In this document: piece by piece, positions 1 to 14,402 of the stretch
Layout of the letters: each line of letters starts with the position of its first letter
How positions within the stretch are numbered: the stretch's first letter is position 1
From: Brassica napus
Taxonomy: Eukaryota > Streptophyta > Magnoliopsida > Brassicales > Brassicaceae
Assembly: GCF_020379485.1 (NCBI RefSeq)
Contig: NC_063442.1
Location: 10,565,509-10,629,508 of the forward strand
Reading direction: 5' to 3'
Length of the DNA stretch: 64,000 nt
Made by a program: the position numbers and the translations under genes
Notes under the pieces: model-generated
Told to the model about the DNA's origin: nothing
The model's database searches: none
Seen by the model: the letters and a program-made list of their open reading frames with translations, nothing else

Positions 1-2219
1 TATTATCAAATCCACAGGAAGAGAAAGAGACTCTGTATCATCTCCTTCCTTTGACCTCATGATCCTCCTCGCTCTTTTTTATATCTGAAACCCTAATTCA
101 AGTCTGCTATCTTAAAATAAAACTAGAATCAGATCCGCAGATTATTTTTTCATTTATAATAATTTCTATATAAAAATATATGATGTTTTGTATAAATAAT
201 AGTAGTTTTAATTTGTTTTGATGGTCATTATTTTTAAATAAACTAATTTTATGAAACTATATGGTGAAATAAAATTTGATGTTTTTTTTTAATGCTTGGA
301 ATAAAAACTGTTCTTACAACACTGAGCCAAACCGGCTAAAAAAAAAACACCAATAGGCATCATAAGATATTCCCATACAAATGTGGGAAAATATTAAAAC
401 CAAGGATCAAGAGAGAGTCGTGAGACTGTGAGACACCAAACAAGAATAATGGAGTTGCTTGTCAACATCTCTTGTGAATCTGTGATGAGTCTCACCTACG
501 ACTCAGACGGCAATAACTGTCCCAAACAAGTAGGATCCTTACTTGCTAGCAACCCAAGATACATCTTCCTACTCGCAAAATGATGAAAAACCACCTCTCT
601 ATCACAAAAACTCGTTGCTTCATAATCCGGCAAGATAAGACCAGACGATGATCTTCACAAAACTCCGGAATGCAGCGAAGTCGGACAACATGGAAGTCGG
701 ACAACATGGACACGACCAATTGACGCCTAGATAGAAAGCACCAAGAAACATGGAGCAAGGAGGTCTAATCCCTCCGACAAGAACCGAAAGCAAACTGAAC
801 ACAGATGACAAGTAGGCCGGGAAGAGACACTTGTGAAAGTGAACCAAACTAAAAACAAGAAACTGAAACCAACTACCATCAACAAAGCCTAAACATTCTT
901 TCTTTTTTTTTTGATGAAATTTCAAATTTATTGATCATGTGGCAAAAAGAATATATGTACAATCCTATACATTGATCATGGCAAAGCCTAAACATTGATG
1001 AAAGACAACGAAGAAACTAAAGCCGGTTCATAGAACAAGGCAATAAACTATCCCGTTGCGAGAGAAACTAAGCTACCCAACAAATAACTGTAAAGACCAA
1101 CAAAACTCAACGACACAACAGCCCTTTCAATGTCATAAAATTTGATGTTTAGAACCACAAATAAATTTTGCATGTAAAAACACACAGTTGGAATGAAGCC
1201 AAAATAAATTATGTATTCATTTAAAGATATTCATCAAAAAATTTGTTTTTCAAATAAAAGACACATCTGATAAACAGTTCTATGATGTCACGTATTATTG
1301 GTAAAGTGAACCTATCAATTTTTAAAACATAATAAGTTTACGATATATTTTTTTATTGAATAGATTGTTTCAAACTTTCACATGTATTTGTATTTTCTTC
1401 TACATATATATTTTTGGATTATTATTTCATTATTAAAATCGTAACTATATATATAAAGATTAGTAAAATATTGTTTTAATTTATTGTCATATTCAAAGAT
1501 ATTGTAACATTTCACAAATTTAGAAAGTTTTTTAAAAAATAAACTTTTCGCTTCATAGATTTATATTATCAAGTAAATAATTAAATATTTAGTTTTGTTT
1601 AATTTTTAAAATAAACTATATAGTTTAAAAAAAAATTCATTGGTTTAATGTAGTAAAGATTAATCACTGTTAGATAATATGATTTTTGTTATTTAAATTT
1701 TTTTTTTAATAATTTTAAAAGTTAACATCGACAAATATTTAAATATTTAACATATCGATGAATAGTATTACAATATTAAATTTTATCTATTTAATTTAAA
1801 CTATCTATAAATCTAATGAATCATCTATTGTTTAAATCCAATTATGGATAGCCTAATAAAATTTTTTCGTAGATCCAAAATTTAAATGATAAGATTAGAG
1901 ACTAAATGTAACATGACTTTATAGAAATATGTCCATTAGGTTTATTTTTAAAAAATCACAAATGAGTCTAAGTTGTGACTTGTATTTTAATATATAAGAA
2001 GTATTTTGATGAAGTGTATTTTTTAAAAAGTGGTCCCAAGTTATCAAAACAATTTCTCCTATAAAAAAAAGCTTGTTTAAAGGCCCAATAATTTTAATTG
2101 ATAAATGGGCAAAAAAAAGCCCATGGAAAGGTTCTTGTCCATTCCCTCGAGTGTGACATTCAACTAGGGTTTACCGGAAACCTCAGCCTCTCTCGCTGCT
2201 TACTGTGATCGACGTGAAA
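1..2219. other. Intergenic region left of the PPR gene
   Basis: I see no convincing gene here. Near position 100 the minus strand carries a telo-box-like motif (RC of aaaccctaat), common in plant 5' leaders, so a gene transcribed leftward may begin just outside the window; this is inference. Bases about 420-1120 are less AT-rich than their surroundings and look like an old TE fragment, with a short local repeat near 690-710 (gtcggacaacatgg twice). Bases 1140-2100 are AT-rich with no recognisable feature. Confidence 0.6.
898..981 (-). mobile_element. 5'-truncated LINE/SINE-type retroposon tail with 15-bp TSD
   Basis: The 84-bp insert is flanked by perfect direct repeats of caaagcctaaacatt at 883-897 and 982-996. 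On the minus strand the insert ends in a poly-A run (seen as poly-T at the left), preceded by sequence like the 3' end of Brassicaceae LINEs. A long TSD plus a poly-A tail is the signature of target-primed reverse transcription. It interrupts older TE-like sequence. Confidence 0.75.
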
Positions 2220-4013
2220 ATGGCGCTGCGACATCTGAGCCGGCCGAGAGACATCGTAAAGAGATCGACGAAGAAGTACCTCGACGAACCCCTTTACCAT
2301 CGTCTCTTCAAGGACGGCGGATCTGAGGTCAGTGTCCGTCAGCAGCTCAATCACTTCCTCAAGGGCACCAAACACGTCTTCAAATGGGAAGTCGGAGACA
2401 CGATCAAGAAGCTCCGTAGCCGCGGCCTCTATTACCCAGCTCTCAAGGTATCGCATTTTCTCCATTCTTAGGGATTGCGAACAAGTTAGGGTTTAGGGTT
2501 TAGCATTTAGGGTTTAGGATTTAGGATTTAGGGTTTCAGAGTTAATTACGAACAAGTTAGGGTTTAGGGTTTAGGATTTAGGGTTTCAGAGTTAATTACG
2601 AACAAGTTAGGGTTTACGGTTTATGATTTAGGATTTAGGGTTTCAGAGTTAATTACGAACAAGCTAGTAACTTTTGGATCTCTAATCTTGAACTAGGTGT
2701 GATCTTGATTTTTCATTGTGAGATTCAAATGTTTGTGTCTTTTTTTTTTTTTTTGGATTTTGTAGCTGTCTGAAGTTATGGAACATAGAGGGATGAACAA
2801 GACGGTGAGTGACCAAGCAATCCATCTCGATCTCGTTGCCAAAGCTCGTGGAATCGCTGCTGGGGAGTCTTACTTTGTCGGTCTTCCGGAAACATCTAAG
2901 ACCGAGCTCACCTACGCGTCTCTTTTGAACTGCTACTGCAAGGAGTTGATGACTGAGAAAGCCGAAGGTCTACTCAGCAAGATGAAAGAGCTCAACATTA
3001 CCGTTAGCTCCATGTCGTACAACAGCCTCATGACTCTCTACACAAAGACAGGGCAGGCCGAGAGGGTTCCGGGGATGATTCAGGAGATGAAGGCCGAGGA
3101 TGTCATGCCGGATTCTTACACTTACAATGTCTGGATGAGGGCTTTGGCTGCTACCGAGGATGTTTCTGGGGTTGAGAGAGTTATTGAAGAGATGAATAGA
3201 GATGGTAGAGTTGCTCCTGATTGGACTACGTATAGCAACATGGCGTCTATATACGTTGACGCGGGACTATCTGAGAAAGCTGAGAAGGCTCTTCAGGAGC
3301 TGGAGATGAAAAACACGGAGAGGGATTTTAAGGCGTATCAGTTTCTTGTTACTTTGTATGGACGACTGGGGAAACTGAATGAGGTTTATAGGATTTGGCG
3401 TTCGTTGAGGCTGGCTATGCCAAAAACCTCGAATGTAGCTTATCTGAACATGATACAAGTGCTGGTGAACTTGAAAGATTTGCCTGGTGCAGAGACACTG
3501 TTCAAGGAGTGGCAAGCGAACTGCTCTACTTATGACATCCGGGTTGTAAATGTGATGATTGGAGCTTATGCAAGAGAAGGTCTCATCGAAAAAGCTAATG
3601 AACTCAAGGAGAAATCTCCAAGAAGAGGAGGGAAGCTCAATGCGAAAACGTGGGAGCTCTTCATGGATTACTATGTAAAGAGGGGTGAAACGGCTCAAGC
3701 ACTCGAATGTATGACTAAGGCGGTTTCTATCGGCAAAGGAGATGGTGGCAAGTGGATACCGTCAGAGGATACAGTCAGAGCTTTGATGAGCCAGTTCGAG
3801 GAAAAGAAAGATGTTAACGGAGCTGAGAGTTTGATTGAGATTTTAAAGAAGGGAACGGATGATGTAGGCGCAGAGACCTTTGCGTCATTGATAAGAACAT
3901 ATGCAGCAGCTGGAAAGAGCCATCCTGCTATGCGCCAGCGTCTGAAGATGGAGAAGGTGAAGGTTGATAAAGCAACAGAGAAGCTGCTCGATGAATTATG
4001 TCAGGATGAGTGA
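2220..4013 (+). CDS. P-class pentatricopeptide repeat protein (At1g60770-like)
   Basis: Two exons, 2220-2447 and 2766-4013, joined in phase 0 across a GT-AG intron, give 491 residues. I chose the ATG at 2220, which opens MALRHLSRPRDIVKR, a basic, acid-poor start typical of a mitochondrial presequence. Most of the protein is a run of about 35-residue helical hairpins of PPR type, for example SYNSLMTLYTKTGQAE and TYNVWMRALAAT, with regularly spaced YN/N positions. Such proteins bind single-stranded organelle RNA for processing, stability or translation. There is no E, DYW or SMR domain, so it is P-class. Length and intron position fit my memory of At1g60770. The intron contains telomere-like repeats, listed separately. 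The target RNA cannot be inferred. Confidence 0.93.
2470..2665 (+). repeat. Telomere-like tandem repeat inside the PPR intron
   Basis: Three tandem units of about 50-70 bp each begin with cgaacaagttagggttta and end with gggtttcagagttaatta. Between these borders are TTTAGGG heptamers and one-base variants (atttagg, gtttacgg). Plant telomere repeat is TTTAGGG, so this is a degenerate interstitial telomeric or telo-box-rich minisatellite in intron 1. Confidence 0.85.
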
Positions 4014-4365
4014 GGTCTATTCAATCTCTCTTCTCCTTTGTTTTTGTTATTTCCCTTCAAGCAAGACATTGTTAGTCGTGTAAGAGCCAGGCGTTCTCTC
4101 TGCTCTGTTTCTTTTTGGTAATAAAAAAAAAGGCTATGACTGTTCATGTTTTTGTGAATTGGTTTGATCTTAGCTTTGATTTACAGTTGAGAGAACGAAA
4201 CTCCATCACAATGTAATTCCCTTTTTGAATCTTATTTTGGTTATTACATTTGAAAATCAAGAAAATGGCTAAGAGTTCTATAATAATTACATTACAAGCT
4301 TAAATGTTGATCAAGAAGAACTTCCAAAGGGAAAACATGTTATTTTCTGTCAGATTTTTGAGGGA

Positions 4366-4887
4366 TTAGTTACGTTTTCTCCTGCGGTTCGATCTTCTTC
4401 TAATCAAAGTAGAAAGAAACAAGCAGTTAGTTCCTGTCTTCCTCAGCTCATCCGCAGCGTTCTGAACGGTGTTAACTTGATGCGAGTCTACGAACGCGTT
4501 GACGCAAACGCCGTAATCTGACACAGCCCTGGTCAAAAAGATTCTCAGCATCTTACTATGTCGTCTATTGAGGCTGTTCTTCGCCTTCCTAAGGTTAAAG
4601 GCTGCGTCTCTAAGTTTCGCGTGGCAAATCGTAACCTGTTTGTTTCCTTTTCTGTACTTTGCTGCGTTTGCAATCGCCCGTCTTGTCTTAGTCTCGAGGG
4701 CACAAATGGTGCTGAGTGTGGCTAGTCTTGGGTTTGACCCTTTAACCAGCGGTCGACACAACTTTGGGTATGCAGTTCGGGCGCAGAGGCCCTTGCGACG
4801 CCCTTCCACCGCTTGGTTCGCCGTCAGGAAGACCACGGTAAGGACGATGGTCGTCAGGTAGAGCTGGGGTTTGTTGCAGCCCGCCAT
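4366..4887 (-). CDS. Plant invertase/pectin methylesterase inhibitor-like protein
   Basis: A single-exon minus-strand frame of 173 residues. I start at the ATG at 4885-4887 (MAGCNKPQLYLTTIVLTVV) rather than the upstream ATG at 4962, because it begins directly with a hydrophobic signal peptide of about 28 residues. The mature part has a Cys-x8-Cys pair (CARTAYPKLC), then helical sequence with further cysteines (TICHAKL, GVCVNAF, TNCLFLS), the pattern of the four-helix PMEI/invertase-inhibitor fold with two disulphides. Family members are secreted and bind pectin methylesterases or acid invertases one-to-one. The carboxy terminus is unusually basic (RRRSNRRRKRN), which could help it hold to pectate; that is inference. 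It lies between the PPR gene and the first reductase, as does an annotated inhibitor gene in Arabidopsis as I remember it. Confidence 0.82.
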   Translation of the reverse strand: MAGCNKPQLYLTTIVLTVVFLTANQAVEGRRKGLCARTAYPKLCRPLVKGSNPRLATLSTICALETKTRRAIANAAKYRKGNKQVTICHAKLRDAAFNLRKAKNSLNRRHSKMLRIFLTRAVSDYGVCVNAFVDSHQVNTVQNAADELRKTGTNCLFLSTLIRRRSNRRRKRN

Positions 4888-6913
4888 ATTTTCTTTTAAG
4901 TTGTTCTTTAAAAAAAAAAGTGGAAATAAGTTATCGTGGGAAATTTTTCTAATTAAGTTCATCTCGCTAATAAAAGGAATTATATTTTTGGTTTCAGAAT
5001 TATTGGTTGTGGTGGGAATTTGCTAAAATTTGTTCTTGGTAAACTATAAATTTGATTTGTTTGGGAGGTTTAACTTCGTTTTAGGAACCGATTATAGAGA
5101 TTTGGTATGTTTTATATCAAAATAAACTAAGATTTTAGAATGCAACGTCAATTGTGTGTGTGTGTGTGTGTTTTTTTAATGTCAATTGTGTCTCTTTACA
5201 AGCACAAATGGCTTACATTGATCTTTCAAAACAAGCAAGTTATAAAATGACCAATTGAATTTTTTTGTTTGTCAATATGAACTTAAAACCATTTGGAGAT
5301 CCAAACTGGTGACTTAGCGTTTACATGAGCACTGTATTAACTTGTATGCGCTTTTATGTTGTCTACATATAGATAAATGAGTTTGTGAACCTGTTGAGAA
5401 ATATTATATACTTTTGGAATTCCTCATAAATTGAGAAAGTATGCTATCAATATGGTTCAGATATCAGCTTCACCAACTCCCACACTATTGCAAAAAGAAA
5501 AAAAAAATTATGTTTGCTGGAACGTAATCATAGATTTACTTTCTCCAGTTAACACTTCAAATTGAGAATGAATGGTGCTTCCAATGTTATTTTCCTTCAC
5601 CAGTATTCCGGCAAAAAAACTTTCTGCGTACTGAACAGTGAGCTAGGTAACCCATGCAAATCGAACCCCCATGACGGAAATTACAGCAAGAACTTCTTTA
5701 CCACTTGAATCAACGCGGTTTTGTTAAATCTACTTTTAAAAAAAAATAGATTATACAAGTTAGGATCAAATAAATGATGGTTTTGGTGATACTATGCTAG
5801 AATCAAGAGATCAAGAAAATCAAAGTCATCGTTTTTATTGATTTTAAAATAGGAGTATAGCGTGTAGAGTATTAAAATCTTAGTTTTAGCTGCACATTTC
5901 TCACATGAATTGCTTTTTTTTTTTAGAGTTTTGACCTTGTTTATATAGAAGATTATTGGTAAACATGATTTACAATATTTTTCTTTCATCTACTTCTTAA
6001 TTATTCAATTTTATTAAATTTTAATTTTCATAATTATTATATTTACATGATTTCAATTTATTTCCTTGAAAATAAATTTTAAAATCTTACAAATAAAATT
6101 AAATTCGTTATATTGTCTAAAATTCTCAAAATTTTCTATTTGGTCGTAAGGTTATAGTTTAATTTCATTTACATTAAAATTACATTTACATTTGATTGAA
6201 TAAGATGCTTATATTTTCCTTCAAACTTAAATTTTGGGTTATGTTGGTAAAAACTATATTTATTTCATGATTTTAAGTATTTAAATGTTGTATGTTTAAG
6301 TCATTTTTTTATAAGCTTGGGAAATAATTCTATTGTTATGAGTTATTTTCATATTCTGTATTAGGCCATCGATGTTAAACAAAATATATTTATCAACCCT
6401 TAATGATTTGAGTAGTTGCTATTTGTTTAATTTTATATATTTTGTTTGTGTTTTCACAGTAAAAATATTTTAAATAATAAATTTTTATATTGGAAAGAAC
6501 AGATAAACTTAAAATTTTTACCTTTATCATCAACTGGGTAGCTTTTCTTTAAGAAATAGTTTTCTAAGCTTTTAGAAATAAATCTATCTTTGTTGACAAA
6601 AGAAAGAAAGAAATCTATTTTTCAAGGCCGAAGTCAGCAGTGACATCAAAGTTTAAAGACTATTTTTACTTTAAAACTAAACAATAATACAGTCAAATGT
6701 CCGAATAGAAAATCCTAGAAAGACTACAAATTTGTTTTGTCCTCTTAATTTTCAGTTTTAACTTTGAACCTTAAAATCTGGCCGCTGACTCCAGTGTTAT
6801 AAACACCACTCGCTTCTACTGCTTCCAAATGCTCAAAAAACCCTTTTCTTTTCTGTGTGTTAGCCCATTTTCGCTGCATCTTTTTGCTTAATCATCAAAA
6901 GTTTGCTCCATCA
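4888..6913. other. AT-rich intergenic region
   Basis: No gene is supported. It holds a short (TG)n run at about 5154-5171 and long AT-rich tracts (5990-6540). The last 150 bases are the likely promoter and leader of the first reductase gene. Short frames here have no recognisable protein features. Confidence 0.6.
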
Positions 6914-8499
<1,586 letters not shown>

Positions 8500-8763
8500 C
8501 CATATTTGGTTTGCACAAGTTTTTCATCCGTTTGGTGACTGGTTTTAAGAATGCATATGAGGAGCGGCGCTAAGTTTTATAGGGTTTATGCCGATTCAAT
8601 AAATTCTTATGAGTAAATTTTCAATAAAGTTTCTGATGAAAATATATATGTATTTATATAAAATTGATCCATAAACAAGCAGTGCCTATGAAATGTGTAA
8701 CAAAATAGAACACAAAACCGGAAATATAACCGATCCAATGGTTTTGAAGAATCATTAAATCCC

Positions 8764-9010
8764 TAACCAATCGGTTTGTTTACTATTTATAGTCGTCGTC
8801 GGATCTGATTTGTTAAATTTATCAAATTGGATGGTAAACCAAATTGTAAACCGCGAATTACTACATCAAGGTTAAAAAGATCAAACCAACCGGTTTGGTT
8901 ACTAATTATAGGGTCGACAATCTCGGATCGGATATGTAGTAGATCTATCAAATTGGATAGTAGACCGGTTTTGTAAACCGTGAATTACTACATTAGGGTT
9001 ATAAAGGTCA
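8764..9010. repeat. Imperfect tandem repeat in the promoter of AKR copy 2
   Basis: Two diverged units of about 120 bp lie head to tail (about 8764-8883 and 8884-9005). Shared landmarks are aacc-a-cggttt near the start, tatcaaattggat in the middle, and gaattactacat followed by aggtta/agggtta near the end. The second unit ends about 110 bp upstream of the AKR copy 2 start codon. Confidence 0.7.
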
Positions 9011-9121
9011 ATTTCAAATTTGGACACATATTCTTCATTCACCAACAAAACTACAAGTGTCCAGCAATAACCGAGCTTCAGAGGTTAGACACGACGCAGA
9101 GAGAGAGAGAGAGAGAGAACC

Positions 9122-10824
<1,703 letters not shown>

Positions 10825-10851
10825 GAGCTCCTCGGGCTCTGGCAATAATAT

Positions 10852-12132
10852 TAGGGGTGGGCGTTCCGTTCGGTTCTCGGTTCTTTTGGTTCTTGTAGTT
10901 TGGTAACTATTAGAGAACCGTTAAAATTTTGGGTCAGATCGGGTCGGTTCCTTCGGTTCTTGAAGTTTGATAACCATATTAAAACCAGAATAAAACAGTT
11001 CCAATTGGGTTCGGTTCTTAATGCTTACTTTACCCAAATTAATTCGATGTACTTGCAAATAAGTGAATCAAAACCAATACCAAAATAGTATTCGAACGAT
11101 TTTTTTCATTCAGAAACTGTTGGGATTGTTAAAGCCCATGTCCAACTCTATATTATCCGATTAGAATGATATTATGCACTTTGGGCCTTAGGCAAGCCCG
11201 CATGGATTTACTTTTGGTTTTCATCCCAAAAGGTCTCGTACTATCAGAGTTGGACAGCTCTTTATATATTAGACTCTCTTTGTCTAATTCTCCAATGTGA
11301 AACTAAGTTTGTTATATCACATTCTTCCCTTCAAACTAAGGATCACATTCATCTCATGTCCCACAACTGACTTCCAGGATTTTTTTGACTTGATCTCTGC
11401 CACACATACTTCCCAATCCTAATTCGATGGGTTCCGTTCCTACTCGAATGGTATTTTGGTCTTCTTGCAGATTTTCCGTGTCCAACTCTATATTATCCGA
11501 TTAGTACGATATTGTCCACTTTGGGCCTTAGGCAAGGTGGCATGGATTTACTTTTGCTTTTCATCCCAAAAGATCTCGCACTATCAGAGTTGGACAACTC
11601 TTTATATAATAGACTCTCTTTATCTAATTCTTCAATGTAATTAGTTTGTTATATCACAGAAACCACAATTCAGATTGTGAGAATAAAACATCCAAAACGC
11701 ACAAGGTTTTTAAACAAGCAAACCCCGAAGAGTTGAAAATAAAACATTTAAAAGTTGAGAAACACCAATCCAGCAGAGAAAACCATCAAGCATCCAATAA
11801 GTACCTGTTACAATATGTAACTAACAAAATTAGAAATGAAAAAGTTAACAAAGAAGAGAGCGTGAGTTACTTTATGAGTTAATTATCAGACACGTGATAA
11901 CCATTGAAATAAAGTATAAACTATAAAAATATTAACGTATAAGGTAATTATATAAGGGTTTTTCATCTGTTAAGGTATGGATATTATTTGGTTTTCGGTT
12001 TGGTACGGATTTGGTTCTGATTCTTCAGGTATAAAATTTTAGTATCCAATTGAATAACTCATAAATTCGGTACAAGTTTTTTTTGGATATGTTTGGTTGG
12101 GTAATTTAGTTCCGGTTTTTTGGCCACCCCTA
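10852..12132. mobile_element. Non-autonomous hAT-like element with 8-bp TSD
   Basis: The ends are taggggtgg at the left and its exact reverse complement ccaccccta at the right. The 8-bp direct repeat aataatat flanks it at 10844-10851 and 12133-12140. The subterminal DNA is rich in cggttc/ggttcggt words typical of Brassicaceae hAT derivatives. No transposase frame is visible. It landed in the 3' flank of AKR copy 2 and itself contains a direct-repeat-bounded insert (11118-11658). Confidence 0.85.
11118..11658. mobile_element. Direct-repeat-bounded insert, TRIM/LTR-like, inside the hAT element
   Basis: Two copies of about 180 bp, 11139-11321 and 11479-11658, share gtccaactctatattatccg, ctttgggccttaggcaag, catggatttactttt and gttatatcaca. 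They are separated by about 157 bp of unrelated sequence. The left copy extends outward to tgttggga at 11118. Short LTR-like repeats around a tiny non-coding middle fit a TRIM-type retroelement, but I see no clear primer-binding site, so a simple tandem duplication of a solo LTR is possible. Confidence 0.55.
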
Positions 12133-13800
12133 AATAATATGTTGAAGTTGTAATAAATTAATAATGTGCAGCCACCCCAATACTAGATAGGTAATAATAT
12201 GTTGAAGTTGTTGTGTTGCACCTATGTATAGGGGCTTCAACAATCTCACAGTGTCTATGCTTTCATTAATAAATTATTTGTATCAAAATTAAGTTATTCA
12301 CTATGTTAATACATTGAACGGAGTAAATATTTTGGCAAGTGATAAACATTAAAATTTTGACCCATGTTAAAAAAAAGAATTCTGGCTCGGCCATTGATCT
12401 TTCAAAATGGTCTGTGACCACTCCAATACGAGAGAGGTAACTAAGGGTATCTCTAATCCTATTTTATATTTTATTCCAACTAAAAAAATATAATAAAAAA
12501 TAAAATAATAAATAAAAAATAATATAATAATATTTTTGTTTTTTTGTTCATCACTCTATTTAGTATTTTTTTTTAGTTTTGGAGTAAATAACCGAGTAAT
12601 GTTGGAGCTCCTCTAATAATACATTGACTAGGTTAAGATCCGCGCCTTGCACGGAATAAACGTTATATATATAAATTATTTTATATATTATATGTTTATA
12701 ACATATTATGAAATAAATAAATATATATTAAATAATTAAAAATTCATTATCTACTATTTATATAATTAAATTGGTGCGAACATATAAATAAATTTTATAA
12801 ATCGAAAAAATATTTTTTCTATTTGATATGATATATAATTAAATTTAAATGATAGTAACATATATATGGTCTATTTTTATATTAATATTTATAAGATGAT
12901 GCTTTTTGCTCATATTTGTTTTATGATTTGTATCTATTATAGCAAAAAATCTAAATTAGTGATAACAAAATTTTCACTGTGGGATTAATGGTTTAAGTAA
13001 TTTATAATATTATAAAAAATTAAGTTGTCAATATTTTTTCAAATTTTTTTATCAAAAAAATGTTCAAAGTAAATTTCAAAATTAAGATATTTATATATTT
13101 TTATATGGCATATAGTTTAATTAAAAATGATACATATATTTATATATCTTTTCTTTTTGATACTTATTAAATGAGACTTTCAACTTATATTATTTTTAAT
13201 TATTTGTATCATGTCATAACAAAAATTTTAAATCATAGATCACAAAATTTGAATGTGAAACTTTTAACAGTTTTAGTAATTTATACTCGTTTTTAAAAAT
13301 TCAAAATATAATATATAAATAATTTTTTAAATTTTTATTATATAGTTACTATGATTGTTTAATTTATTTTAATAGCTTAAAATTAAACAAATATAATTAT
13401 AATACACATTTATTTTTATCAAATCTTTATTATTCAAAATCATTAATTGTCATATATACTTTAGTCACATTAGGCAATTCCGTAATCTTATTTAAGGAAA
13501 TAATGAAACACATTTAATAATGTATTTATTGTGGTTTAATAAAAACCTTATTATATATTTAAATGGACCAACCTATTTCTCTAAAGATTCTAAGAATCAT
13601 TCTAGTGATGACATGTGGCTACAAAAAAATATTGCAATGCTTCTCAAATAATATATAGGGGATGTTGAAGTTGCAATAAATTAATAATGTGCACCCACTC
13701 CAATACTAGATAGGTAATAATATGTTGATGTTGTTGTGCTGCACGTATGCATTGGGGGCTTCAACTATGTCAGAGTGTCTATGCTTTCAAGAATAAAACA
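12133..13800. repeat. Pair of ~135-bp direct repeats flanking a Helitron
   Basis: Copies at about 12139-12275 and 13663-13795 share tgttgaagttg-aataaatt, aatactagataggtaataat, ggggcttcaac and gtgtctatgcttt. They lie either side of 12276-13662, most of which is a Helitron. The left copy is the continuation of the DNA displaced by the hAT element, so it is probably original 3' flank of AKR copy 2, with the right copy a duplicate. Confidence 0.7.
12628..13662 (-). mobile_element. Small non-autonomous Helitron (minus strand)
   Basis: Read on the minus strand it begins A|TCCCCTATATATTA and ends with a GC-rich hairpin (CCGTGC-aag-GCGCGG) about 10 bases before CTAG|T. TC start, hairpin plus CTRR end and insertion between A and T are diagnostic of Helitrons. 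It is 1035 bp with no coding sequence. Its termini match those of the Helitron at 57893-59000, so the two belong to one family. Confidence 0.82.
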
Positions 13801-14015
13801 CTATTCACCGTTATAATATACTCATTATGTTTTAAAATAAATGATATTTAAGAAAGTTTTTTATGTTTCAAAATAGATGATTTTCATATTTTAATATAAT
13901 TTTTAACTTTATCAAAAATTGTGTGACCAATGATATTTTGTATTCAATTTTGTAATTAGTTAAAATAATTTTTAATTTATATTTTAATCATTTAAAAAAA
14001 AAAATTTCTTAATTA

Positions 14016-14386
14016 TTGTGCACTATCCGAAGTATTTTGAAACGAGAAAAAAATACATTATTTGAACACTAAGTTTCACTGTACTTTGAGATGAGTTTGA
14101 AGCACATCTGAGGGGACTCCAGTCAACTTTTGTTTTCTTCTTGCCTCTTGGACTATTAAAGTACTTAAGAGCATTTATCAATTTCATTTTCTCAGTAAGC
14201 TTGTGCACTATCCGAAGTATTTTGCAACGAGAAAAAAATACATTATTTGAACACTAAGTTTCACTGTACTTTGAGATGAGTTTGAAGCACATCTCAGGGG
14301 ACTCCAGTCAACTTTTGTTTTCTTCTTGCCTCTTGGAACTATTAAAGTACTTAAGAGCATTTATCAATTTCATTTTCTCAGTAAGC
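14016..14386 (+). repeat. 185-bp tandem duplication of the P450 promoter/leader
   Basis: 14016-14200 and 14201-14386 are nearly identical head-to-tail copies that differ by a few substitutions and one single-base indel. The second copy ends 16 bases before the P450 ATG, so the duplicated unit includes the probable leader and proximal promoter. The very low divergence implies a recent event or recent gene conversion. Confidence 0.92.
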
Positions 14387-14402
14387 CTCGAAACAAAGAA
14401 AA

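Noticed and set aside
546..925. Two overlapping minus-strand open frames
   Set aside because: They lack recognisable domains, overlap each other in different frames, and run into the poly-T of a LINE tail. Read as TE-derived DNA.
3267..3698. 143-residue minus-strand frame inside the PPR exon
   Set aside because: Antisense shadow of the clearly coding plus strand.
4568..4861. 97-residue plus-strand frame
   Set aside because: Shadow of the PMEI-like gene on the minus strand.
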